A stretch of 64,000 nt of DNA from the NCBI GenBank assembly GCA_965153455.1, contig OZ234500.1, positions 13,906,557-13,970,556 of the forward strand, given 5' to 3'. Positions 49,961 to 59,429 of the stretch are shown in pieces (within the stretch, counting starts at the first letter, position 1; each line of letters begins with the position of its first letter). The DNA comes from Sphagnum compactum (taxonomy: Eukaryota > Bryophyta > Sphagnopsida > Sphagnales). The notes under the pieces were generated by a model, which was not told where the DNA came from, did not search any database, and saw only the letters and a list, made by a program, of their open reading frames with translations. A program made the position numbers and the translations under genes.

Positions 49961-50221
49961 GGTTCTCTAATTTTTCTAAGAACCATCGGGTTTGGATATT
50001 AGAGTGAAAGACTCAACCTAGTTCTTATTTAAATTTTATTTGCATCTTTTAAAGATCCGGGCAAGGTTTCAACAATTTGTAAAAATAATTTCACCCAGGT
50101 TTCGAAGCGTCGGTTTTCATACATCTTATATCAATTGGTTTTCAAAGTCAATTTTCACATATTGGTTATTATTGATTTTATTATTTCAAATTTTGATTTT
50201 TAATGTTGCAAGAAGTGTAGC

Positions 50222-50480
50222 ATCAAGCAAGGAACAACAAAGGGAACAACAACATTGAGCAAGCAAGGAGTAGTAAGAAGAATAACAACATTGAACAAAC
50301 AAGGAGTAACAATGTTAAGTAAGCAAGGAATAGCAAGAGGAGCAGCAATGTTGAGCAAGCAAGGAATAGCAAGAGGAGCAGCAACGTTCAACAAGCAAGG
50401 AATAGCAAGAGGAGCAACAATGTTGAACAAGCAAGGAATAACAAGAGGAGCAACAACGTCGAACAAGGAGTGCTGAGCAA
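50222..50480. repeat. Minisatellite, 33-bp unit
   Basis: About seven units of the form AGCAAGGAATAGCAAGAGG plus AGCAACAATGTTGA, best preserved at 50310-50450. The 33-bp period keeps both strands open: the plus strand encodes an 11-residue repeat (for example MLSKQGIARGA) and the minus strand a hydrophobic one (LLNIAAPLAIPC-like). The first units are shorter and more diverged. The open frames (50255-50476 plus, 50200-50511 minus) are most simply by-products of a period divisible by three. Confidence 0.75.
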
Positions 50481-50639
50481 GGAATGTTGAACAAAAAACA
50501 TCAAACAACAACTATTAACTACTAATTAATGCAACTAATCAAACTAATTAATCTAAATAACAAACAAAGAAGAAAGCAAAAACCCCACACACAATGAGAA
50601 AAAAACTTGAAACACTTGCTTTATGTGAAGTAACAAGTG

Positions 50640-50765
50640 CCGTTTATTGGCTAAACTCTAAACCTAATTAAACCCTAAACTAACTATTAACTCCTGATTA
50701 AGCACTAAACACTAAACCCTACTGACTACCTAATTAATTCTAAACCCCGAAACCCTGACCCTGAA
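50640..50765. repeat. Degenerate telomere-like CCCTAAA phrases
   Basis: TTAAACCCTAAAC, CACTAAACCCTAC, TAAACCCCGAAACCCTGACCC and related variants occur within about 125 bp. The plant telomere repeat is CCCTAAA/TTTAGGG. Copies are few and imperfect, so this may be an interstitial telomeric remnant or only A/C-rich low-complexity DNA. Confidence 0.35.
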
Positions 50766-50821
50766 TTTTTTTAATAGCTTGTTAGGATTTCAATAAAATG
50801 CAAATATACATTTTATAACGA

Positions 50822-50970
50822 TTTCAAAGGCCCACTTCTCCCATTACATAAATCCCTACAACCAAGTTTCAAAGGCCCGGTTCTCACATTACATAAAACC
50901 CTACAACCAGGTTTCAAAGGCCCGGTTCTCACATTACATAAAACCTTGCATGCGAGTTTCATAAAAGGCA
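50822..50970. repeat. Tandem repeat, 45-bp unit, next to the LINE
   Basis: The phrase TTTCAAAGGCCC starts at 50822, 50867 and 50912, and a diverged TTTCATAAAAGG at 50957, giving an exact 45-bp period. The unit continues with GGTTCTCACATTACATAAA and CCCTACAACCA. Two central copies are nearly identical. The array ends about 20 bp before the left direct repeat of the LINE. Confidence 0.8.
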
Positions 50971-50987
50971 TCACTTAATGTGATACT

Positions 50988-51002
50988 CTAAGAGTTTCAA
51001 AA
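50988..51002. repeat. Left target-site duplication of the L1 LINE (candidate)
   Basis: CTAAGAGTTTCAAAA occurs here and again, identically, at 58724-58738, just outside the GC-rich LINE. A 15-nt perfect direct repeat at these positions is what L1-type insertion produces. Caution: GTTTCAAA also appears in the adjacent 45-bp array. Confidence 0.6.
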
Positions 51003-51266
51003 GGTCCATAATCGATTTTATAGATTCTTGAGACTTTGTAGTTTCGGAAGAAGTTTTTTTCTCTTCCAGATGGTCAGTCTGGTTGTCTTTCTGAAGGTAA
51101 AAGGCTACCCTTTCAGAGTTATTCTAAAGAGAACTCGAGAACTCGAGAAAGAGAACTCGAAGGCGATGGGAGCTCTCTGCTGTCTGAGCATGTATCAGAG
51201 AGGCTCATGATTTCCTTGTCCGAATGCACCTTTTTTTAGTCGATTCTTAAACGCTTTCTCTCTACA

Positions 51267-54200
51267 ATGATGGAAGTCTGCTCAGATGCTGTTGATTCAC
51301 AGACCGCCAAGCTCAATGAGTTTGTTTTGGTAGCTCACAGGATAAGGAAAGCCGGACGTGGCACGCGGCCGGGATTCAGCAAATTCAAACTGAGACCAAG
51401 AAACGGTGGGAACGCCCGAACTTCCTCTCCGACGGGCGGGAAAAACTTACTTACAGCCAACGGTTCTATTGTTTCGGCATCGCCAGAGCTCAGCGAAGCT
51501 CCTGCCACACCGATCTCTCCCCATTCCGGGGAAACGATGTGTGAAGAGGGAAGGATCGCGAGCTTAGATCAGGCGACTTCGATCTTTCTTCAGGATCGCT
51601 CGAGACCCCAGCAAACAAGCGAGGAAGAGCAAGCTTCCTTGCTCAGGAGAGATGGCGGACCACAAGGAGAGCTTCTCCAACGGTCTTATCCGCCAGCCGC
51701 TCCTCTGGATATCACGATAATTCCTTCAAAGAGCCAGATCGAAAGCTTCGGCGGACTGCGCACCCCTCAGACCAACTCGATCGCGCCCCAGGATCGGCCG
51801 AGACTACAGCAAACAAGCAAGGAAAAGCAAGCTTCCTTGCTCAGGAACGATGGCGGATCTCGAGGAGAGCTTCTCCAACGGTCACACTCGGCATCTGCTC
51901 CTCTAGAAATCACGCCGAGGATTCTGGAGAGCACGATCGAAGGCGCTGACGGCCTTCACACCCATCAGGTACCTCCGAAAGGAGTCTCTTCCCCCCCCCC
52001 GCAAGTCAGATCTTTCTTCTGCATCTGCTGGTTTGGGAAGGAGCTCGGAGACCTCGAAAGCTGCTACTGCCAGGCAGTCGGAGAGGGAAGACCTCTCCGC
52101 CGCCAGGGCAAAAGCGCCGAGGATGAGAGGCACGCAACACAAGAACTCAATCAGCTCAGTGACGACCCCCTCCCTCTAAACTCTGATCGCGCAACCAGGC
52201 AGCGGGACAGGTGCTGCTTCCCCAGACGGGGAAGCATCCCAAGGCCCATCGTCAGTCGATTATAACTTGGAAGTCGAGGCGGATTTTCCAAAGGAATTGG
52301 TGCTCACGATGCAAGAAAACGCGGCCAAGAAGGCAAGAAGAACTGTAATTGGTAGAACTCTAGGGGGCAAAACAACCTTCAAAACGCTGCTCGATTGCCT
52401 CAAATTACATCTCCCGGCTCCTCTTGTCTCGATCGCTCTCCTCACAAGACGATATTTCGAGATCTTGTTCGAAGACGAGGAGGGAGCCAAAGCCACCAGA
52501 CGTCTGACGGCTGTGGACTGGAGTGGCTTGTGCCTCTCCTTCTCGCGATACATTCCGAACTTCGACGCAAGCTCTCAGGGAGCAGAGGCTCAACTCACTC
52601 ATGCAATCAAGGTGCAATTCCCCGACTTGCAGGAGCAATTTCGGAACACCAGAGCACTGACCATCATGGCCAGCAAGATCGGGGAGGTGCTTGAAATCGA
52701 AGCAGCAGATTCTTACATCAAAAGGCCCGCAGGGCCCATGATTACGATCGAGCTGAAGGATATCTCCAAGCTCCCGGGGTACATCCGAATTCCGTCAATG
52801 GCGGAAGGAGCCGAGACCAACGACATGATAGCACAGAGAATTCTGTACTCCGGTCTTCCGAATCAGTGCAGAAAATGCAGGCGATCCGGTCACCACGCCC
52901 GATCCTGCACCACCAACAGAAGCAAACCTTGGGTAGGGGTGACTCCACCCACCAGACCCCTCTCCACAAACGTGCCAGACGGAAAGCAATCGGAAGGAGG
53001 AGCTCCCCAACCAAAGCAAGACCAGGGGGGCAGGCCTTCGCGACCTCAAAAAGCCAGGAGCACTCAAACGTGCACCCGGAGGAACCCGGTGAACTCAGAA
53101 GCTCTTAGGCAATTAGAGCATCCCACCGATCCAACCATCGGCAATTGCTCAGACAAGCTCCTCAGAGCTGACTCTCAACCAAGAAGCTCCAGCCAGGCTG
53201 GAGCACCAGGAAGCTCGGAAGCGGATCACGTTATGAAAGAACAAGTAAGCGTTCCAGAGCTCAAGCCCGACAGTCTGAGCCAAATGCTCAGCAAGCACCT
53301 GGAAAACTTCCACAAGACCAAGGCAATGCTCAATTTTGGTTTCCGGAACGCTGACAGCAACCAGGCTACACAACCAGCTACAAGCACTAACCCTTTCGTG
53401 GCCCTGGAGGCAGACAACCCAGAAGCTGAAGACGCGATGGATAATCCTGAGGAGATGAAGGAGGGTTGGACTTTTCAGGGAAGGAAAAAGCACACCCCTA
53501 AGATCGCCTTTCTGAGACAGGTCCTGTCTCAGTCCACAACCTTCACCCCGAACCATGATGTCACTCCAGGGGGAAGAAGGAAGCATACGCACTCAGACGT
53601 GCACTGCTCCTACTTCACCTCAGTGGGAATCTCGTCTCCACCAGGGCAGGAACACGCCAGAGCAAGAATCTGGCCAGTCCTGTCAAGGGAAAAAAATGCC
53701 CAGAAGGAGATTCTGATCTACGCTAGGAACAACGCCCTGCCAGGCCTCCCGCTAAGCATCAGGATCACGGGCTCGTCTGAGGAAGAATGGACCCATGCAA
53801 CAACACTTGCAGACATCACCCAGAGCATCGAATCTGAGCTCGAGGATAAGATTCTCAGGTACAGTCTCAATCTCAAGGACTGCCTCTCCTTAGAATGGAG
53901 TTGGCAAGAGGACCGGACTAGAGGAGGGTGGGAATGCACAATTCTCGCACACATTAGTTCTGGCTCCAGCGCCATCAGTGTGCAGAAAAAGAGACACCTC
54001 CACTGGAAGTTGTCCGATTCCCTGACAGGTATGAACAACGACATCGAGTTCTCGGGCCCGGCTCACAACCTCCTGCTAAAGTCCGGCCCCGTGAGCACAG
54101 ATCGTCAAGCACACAAAAGCGAGACTGCCAGCCAACTGGCGTCTCCTCAAGCTATCAGGAAGAAAAGGTTCACTAAGCTGGACCTCTTCAAACTGGAGCT

Positions 54201-54276
54201 CCAGCGGGTGGTCACCTCCCTTAACTTTGAAGTCGGACAAACAGTCCAGGGAGTGGATCAGGAGAAAGCAGGCTAA
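51267..54276 (+). pseudogene. LINE ORF1, gag-like protein with CCHC zinc knuckle
   Basis: ORF1 starts at ATG 51267 (MMEVCSDAVD). The first part is a basic, Ser/Pro/Gln-rich region with a 66-codon internal duplication. The frame shifts by one base at the C10 run 51991-52000, then meets a TAA at 52177-52179 (likely from CAA), and stays open to 54276. The downstream part holds the plant LINE ORF1 core (segment TFKTLLDCLKLHLPAPLVS through YIRIPSMAEGAE; resembles the DUF4283 region) and a perfect CX2CX4HX4C knuckle, CRKCRRSGHHARSC (about 52865-52908). A long Ser/Gln-rich C-terminal region with EEMKEGWTFQGRKK follows. The role is RNA binding and particle formation for retrotransposition. Read without the two lesions it would be about 1,000 residues. 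Confidence 0.85.
51592..51987 (+). repeat. In-frame 198-bp tandem duplication inside ORF1
   Basis: 51592-51789 and 51790-51987 are diverged direct copies with a period of exactly 198 bp (66 codons). Both contain QTS-E-QASLLR, DGG, GELLQRS and A-PL-IT; the ends read LRTPQ and LHTHQ. It extends the low-complexity N-terminal region of ORF1 without changing the frame. Confidence 0.85.
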
Positions 54277-54334
54277 ACAATGCTGGCAAACACGGGATCG
54301 ACCGGCTCTCCAGCCGCCCAGGATCCGTGCGCTC

Positions 54335-57300
54335 ATGTTTGAAAAAACTCTCACCTTGACATCCCTCAACGTCAGAGGTTTGGGGAGCAAATCGCCAAAA
54401 CCAAAGGTGATCAAAATCTGGTTAGCTTCTCTTCCCTCCCCCCTTCAAATTCTCCTCATCCAGGAACACCACCTGGGTATAGAGGGCACGAGGAACACAG
54501 GGAAAGGCTTAGAGTACTGGAAGGGGGGCGCCTTCTGGAACCCAGGAATACCGATGGGCCCTCTCAAAGAATGAGCGCTGGTACCGCCATCCTTGTAGAC
54601 AGAAAGACCGCCCCTCTGGTGGTGGACAACGGAATTCTGATGGAGGGAAGAGCCCAGTTTATCAAATTGCAAGCGGCCGGCAGTGGCACGCTCATTATTG
54701 TAAACGTGTATGCTGTCCGGACCTCGAGAAACCGAGCCCTCCTATGGGAAACCATAAGCAGAGTTGAGCTCGACTCCGACAACACCATAATCGGGGGAGA
54801 CTTCAACCATCAGGAGGAAACCTTCCGCAGGGACATTGCCGGTGAAAGGCAGATGCACAGGAGGGAGGCGGCCTCCTGGCATCACATGACCCTTCAGTAC
54901 GGTCTGACCGATGCCTGGTGCTCAGACAGTTTCAGGAAGATGTCCAAGAAGGCCTTCACCTTCGACAACGGGAGACTCGGAGCCAACTCCGCGATCTCCA
55001 GAATAGACAAATTTATGGTATCCCAAGACCTCGATTCCAGGGGGGGGAGAATCGAGTCCGCAATCACAATCAGGAAGTTCTCGGATCACTCACCCCTCAT
55101 CATCTCCATTTGGGGGCAGGCAACCGGCACCGACAAGCCAGCGTGCTACTTCGACACCTCCTTGTTGGAGGAAGAGAAGAGCAAGGCAGCCCTACTCCAA
55201 GCCTGGGCCGGAGACTCACTGACCCCACCTAGCAGGGCTGGGCATACTGGATTGAAGCAGCCATAAAAAGGGTAATGATCTGCAACAACCGCCTTGCAAA
55301 GGCAAAAAGACGCCTGAAAGGTGCCATGATCAGATCTCACACTGAAAAGATCAAGCTGGCGGAGGTTCAGCTGCAAGGTGATCCGACCAATGAAGGAACA
55401 AGGGACATCTTGTCCGACTCCCAGGCGAAGTTGGCAGAGGTATACCAGAACCAAGTCTCGCGTAACCAACACCTATCCTCCGCGAACTGGTTCAGGTACG
55501 GCGATACTTGCTCAAAGAATGTTTTTGACTTCCACAAACTAGGTCAGAAAAAAACTCTGCTGAGAGAGTTAGAAACAGAGAGCGGCATGGTCAGAGGCCA
55601 ATCTGATCTCTCCCATCATGTCACTGAGTTCTACTCCAATCTTTACTCCTCGGAAGCACATCTCCCGGGCACTCAGGAAGCCCAGGATCGGTGTTGGGAG
55701 AGTGTACCGGTGAGGGCCACAGCTGATGCAAACGAGGCACTCACGCAGAATCTTACCTTGGAAGAGATTCACAAAGCGATCCAGGTGCTGCCCAAAGGCA
55801 AAGCGCCCGGACACGACGGGATTCCTATTGAGTTCTTCCAGGCTTGCGCCTCTGAAGTGGCGCCCACGCTGCTCAAAGCTTACACGGCCATGCTGGCCTC
55901 TGGAGAGGCCTCGAATTACATCAACAGGGGGCTTATCACCCTAATTCCCAAAACGGGAGACCGCTCCAAACTCAGGAGTTGGAGGCCGATCACTCTCCTG
56001 GGGAGTGTTTATAAAAATCTGGCCAAAACCCTCGCCGGGAGGCTGCAAGCCTTCCTCCCAGGTGTTATCAGGCCGAATCAAACTGGCTTCATAGAGGGCA
56101 GGAGTATTCTCGACAATGTCTTCATAGCCCAGGACTCCCTGGACTGGGCCGTGGAGAGCGACCAGGAGCTAGTCCTCCTCTTATTGGATTTCGAAAAAGC
56201 TTTCGATAGGATAGAGTGGAACTTCTTATTCACAGCCCTGTCCAAGCTCGACTTCAACAACACCTGGGTGCGGTGGGTCCGCACCCTGTACCTTCATGCC
56301 ACCTCCGCGGTCAGGATCAACGGAGAGGCGGGGCCAGTATTCTAGCTGGCCCGATCTGTCCGTCAGGGGTGCCCCCTGGCGCCTTATCTTTTCATCTTAG
56401 CAACTGACGTCCTGGGGCACATGCTAGAAGACCCCAAGTACGATGTAGAAGGACTGAACCTGCCTAGAGGGGGCAGACTCAGGGACCAAACCTTTGTCGA
56501 TGATACAGCCCTATATCTCAAGGGTGACCAGGCTAACCTGGACAGGGCCCAGGGAGTTTTGGAAACGTTTTGTATAGCATCCGGCGCCAAGGTAAACTGG
56601 AACAAATCCGCTGCCATCTGGGCGAGCAGGAGAGAACGCACCTGGACTTGGGGCCAGGAGGTCGGCCTCAAGTGGATTCCCGAGGGCGAGGGCGTTAGAT
56701 ACTTAGGGGTCCAGGTTGGCTTTCGCCTCCCAATAGAGGCAAATTTTGATAAAATGATGACGGCTTTGAAAGGGAAATTGATCAACTGGAGCCACAGTAA
56801 CCTTTCACTCGCGGGAAGGATACTTGTAGCCAACCAAGTTCTTCTGGCATCAATGTGGTACCTAGCCGCATCTTGGAACCCAAATCCCAGGATGTGCAGC
56901 CAGGTACGTGGGGTGGTAAGGAATTTTATTTGGGGGGGCAAAGCTGCGCCTTCCTGGGCTAAGGTGAAATGGGACACCCTCACCTTACCCATCGCCAAAG
57001 GGGGGCTGGGCATAATCGACCCCAAAACCCAGTCGGAGGCGCTCCTCGCGAAGCTGCTGGTGCGGGGCCTAGCCCCAGGCGGGGAACCTTGGAAAGAGCT
57101 GATCAGACATCACGCTGACCAGACCAAGCTCCCAGTCCATGGCAAAGGACCCGACACTCCAGATATAAACTGGATCTTCGCCGCACCCAAGCTCAAGAGG
57201 ATGCCCTGCTCCATGTGGAAGAGCATCTTCGGGGCATGGATCAATGTGCGACCAGGTCTGACCAAGGAAGACTCAGCAAACAGGGCGGAACTGCTCAGGC

Positions 57301-58686
57301 AGCCTCTCTTCGGGAACCCATCCCTCACCAATTCAAGAGGTTTGCCTCTCGGAGTGAACGGCCAGAGCGAGGGTTGCGCTTTCGCGCGCGCTGGGCACAC
57401 CAGAATCAGAGACCTCTGGAACCGAGAGGCGCAAGATTGGAAGAACCTATCTGACTTGAGAATGCATTTTCAGGCTTCCAACAGAGCCTCCAAAGACATT
57501 ATTTTAGAGAGCATTCCCAGGCGACCCGATCCTTCAGCTCCTGGGCTCAACCAGGTGACTGGGTCAGCAATTCAGCCCCTCGATCGGCGACCTGCTGGAA
57601 TGGGTCTACTACGTTATGGACTCCTTTCCCGACAAGGTCCTGGCGCTGGAATTCAGGAGAACTTCTGCCAGCGGCCAGCTTCGGGCCACAAGCTACCAGA
57701 TCCACTCCCTTCTCCACCACAACCTCTCTTCAGTTAGAGTTCTCTCGCAAGAAAGGCACGGCGCCTCTCTCAAAGTTGCCAGAGACCCTCCCTCTGTCAA
57801 CCAGAAGAACACAACATTTTGGATCTTTGAATCAGGCTTTATCGAGAACCTCCCCTGGGATCCAGGGGAATGGCACTGGAAATAAATAAACCTGCTCGGC
57901 GACGCGCCCTTCTTTGGCTACACTGCCAAAAGGGGCTACAGAAACACCAAGGGGCCCTCTCACTCACCTAGAATCATCAAGTTCATCAACGACCTCGACC
58001 TCAGGAACTCCACCACCTCTCAGGTGGTCGCCAGGATCTGGCACAACGCCCGTCCTAGGAAGGTTGGCACCCTGATCTGGCTAACCCTTAACCAGGGTCT
58101 CCCGACTGGGACCTGGCTGCAAGTGATGGGAATCCCTCCCACCTGCAACACATGCGACACCGGGACCCCTGAGTCCCCCCAGCATTGCCTCCTGGACTGC
58201 CCTCCCGCCCAGCGCGCCTGGGTGGCCTTCAGGAGAGTCTGGGAGGAATGGAAGGCTCCCGAGGACATCACCATCAACTGGCCATTCGTCTTGCTCGGAG
58301 AGGCCTCCATCGAACGCGAGGACGACCCTCCCGGCCTCCACGCTTACCACACCGGCGGTTTCACCTACCTCAGGAAGCCTCTTGACATCCTCCACACCTT
58401 CATTCTTTACTACCTCTGGTCCGAGAGGTGCCGCAAGCACTTTGACGACTGCTACTCCCTCAACAAAGTTCTTCAACAGGCCTGGGTGGCCACTGTCGAA
58501 GTCGGCATGGCCACCTGGAAGGCCATCAGAGCCCCCAGGCCCGACAAAGACTTAGAAATTCAAGATAGAATTGAGCTTGCCTTTAGGAATGAATGGTTGC
58601 ATCTGAATATCTTCGGGAGTGACAACGCCACCATTCGGTGGCGTTTCCTCCCGCCTCTGTACTTCTCGCTTTCTGATAATGATTGA
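54335..58686 (+). pseudogene. LINE ORF2: APE endonuclease, reverse transcriptase, zinc-binding domain
   Basis: ATG 54335 follows the ORF1 stop by 58 bp. The endonuclease (to about 55130) shows SLNVRGLG, the catalytic Glu in QEHHL, GGDFN, SRIDKFMVS and SDHSPL. RT follows: PKGKAPGHDGIPIEFF, GLITLIPK, SWRPITLLGSVYK, motif A DFEKAFDRIEW, RQGCPLAPYLF, and the catalytic FVDD in TFVDDTALYL (near 56500). The C-terminal zinc-binding domain of plant LINE RTs lies at 58024-58250 (CNTC...HCLLDC). Breaks are a one-base loss in the G run near 54556, frameshifts near 55235 and 57550, a TAG at 56343-56345 inside RT and a TAA at 57883-57885. ORF2 would nick target DNA and prime reverse transcription there. 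All key catalytic residues are present. Confidence 0.9.
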
Positions 58687-58723
58687 AGGGGCTGTTGCCT
58701 CCCTCCCCGCAAGGGGTTCACCC

Positions 58724-58738
58724 CTAAGAGTTTCAAAA
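58724..58738. repeat. Right target-site duplication of the L1 LINE (candidate)
   Basis: CTAAGAGTTTCAAAA, identical to 50988-51002. GC-rich LINE sequence ends immediately before it (…GGGGTTCACCC) and AT-rich flank follows. Confidence 0.6.
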
Positions 58739-58868
58739 AGTTTGAAACTTTGTTTGGTTTTCACATTTTTTCTGATACGTGCCCAACATTGGTTTGGACA
58801 CCAGAAACAACAGACCCCTCCCCTTGGATTTGGCCTGCCCTAGGAGCTTAAGTGTTTGATCACCAGCT
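58739..58868 (+). repeat. Dispersed repeat family R1, partial copy 3
   Basis: 58786-58865 (GGTTTGGACACC, CCTCCCCTTGGATTTGGCCT, GCCCTAGGAGCTTAAGTGT) aligns with 23541-23615 (GCTTGGACAACA, CTCCCTTGGATCTAGGC, GCCCTAAGCGCTTAAATGT). It corresponds to the 3-prime end of the family and lies directly after the LINE, so the LINE probably landed in or beside an R1 copy. Confidence 0.6.
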
Positions 58869-58869
58869 G

Positions 58870-59065
58870 GTCTACCCTAGAATGGTACCGGTATTCAATC
58901 TTTTTTAAAATTTGCATACCAGTTTGATATTTATGTTGGATCTTTTTCAAAATTCTCATACCAGCAAGCCTCTGTATTGGTATAGGATCTTGTTTTTAGC
59001 TATCATACCAGTCCAGGCCTAGTCTTAGGGTCCAAGGCCGATTTTCGGCTGGTATGGCATAAGTA
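58870..59065 (+). repeat. Repeat family P, second copy
   Basis: ATGGTACCGGTATTCAATCTTTTTT, TTGCATACCAGTTTGATATT and TGTTGGATCTTTTTC match the unit of the 48995-49440 array in the same order (compared piecewise). A further ATACCAGTCCAGGCC and the GGTCCAAGGCCGATTTTC phrase follow, the latter shared in inverted form with 38955-38975. Confidence 0.65.
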
Positions 59066-59089
59066 TATACATAGTATTGAGATTAGTAC

Positions 59090-59420
59090 AGCCCTGGTAC
59101 ATATGAAGGCGATATTACAGGGATATTATCTCACGTTGCTACCAGACAGGTGTTGGTACCAGGCAGGTATTACCTGGCGTCCTTACCCATGAGGCAGGTA
59201 CTGGTACAGGGTTGGTCTTGCCTCGGTTCATATCTATCCATTTGAGGTGCCTATCAGACAAGTGCTGGTAGGAGGTTGGTATTACCTCATGTCCCTACCA
59301 GGCAGGTAATGATACAAGGCTGGTATTGCCTCAAGTCATACCAATCTGGTTGGTTCTTTGATACCCGGAGCATACCAGTCTATAGAACAAGGTTCCATCC
59401 TGGTACCCAACCAACAGGTG
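59090..59420. repeat. GGCAGGTA/CTGGTA minisatellite, about 40-60-bp units
   Basis: Four diverged units each carry an AGGCAGGTA- or AGACAGGTG-like start, an optional CTGGTAC, then a GGTTGGTATTGCCTCA-like end (near 59148, 59190, 59250 and 59300). Spacing is irregular. The sequence vocabulary (GGTACTGGTA, ATACCAG) overlaps with repeat family P, from which it may have arisen. Confidence 0.6.
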
Positions 59421-59429
59421 GTTTTGACC

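Larger units (their letters stand above)
51003..58723 (+). mobile_element. Nearly complete L1-type LINE, about 7.7 kb
   Basis: A GC-rich island in AT-rich DNA with two ORFs: ORF1 (gag-like, CCHC knuckle) and ORF2 (APE endonuclease, RT, zinc-binding domain). About 260 bp of leader precedes ORF1 and only 37 bp follow the ORF2 stop before the right direct repeat. There is no poly(A) tail at that junction, unusual for plant L1, so the 3-prime limit depends on accepting the 15-nt duplication. Sequence after 58739 matches repeat family R1, which supports an end near there. ORF1 has one frameshift and one stop; ORF2 has about three frameshifts and two stops. The remaining codons look well preserved and CpG is retained, so it inserted far more recently than the gypsy element. 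Confidence 0.9.

Noticed and set aside
50200-50511. 103-codon minus-strand frame with a repeated hydrophobic motif
   Set aside because: It is created by the 33-bp minisatellite, whose period is a multiple of three; nothing else supports a protein.
50222-50970. Regular short repeats that might suggest a CRISPR array
   Set aside because: Units are contiguous with no unique spacers, and the context is a plant-like nuclear genome.
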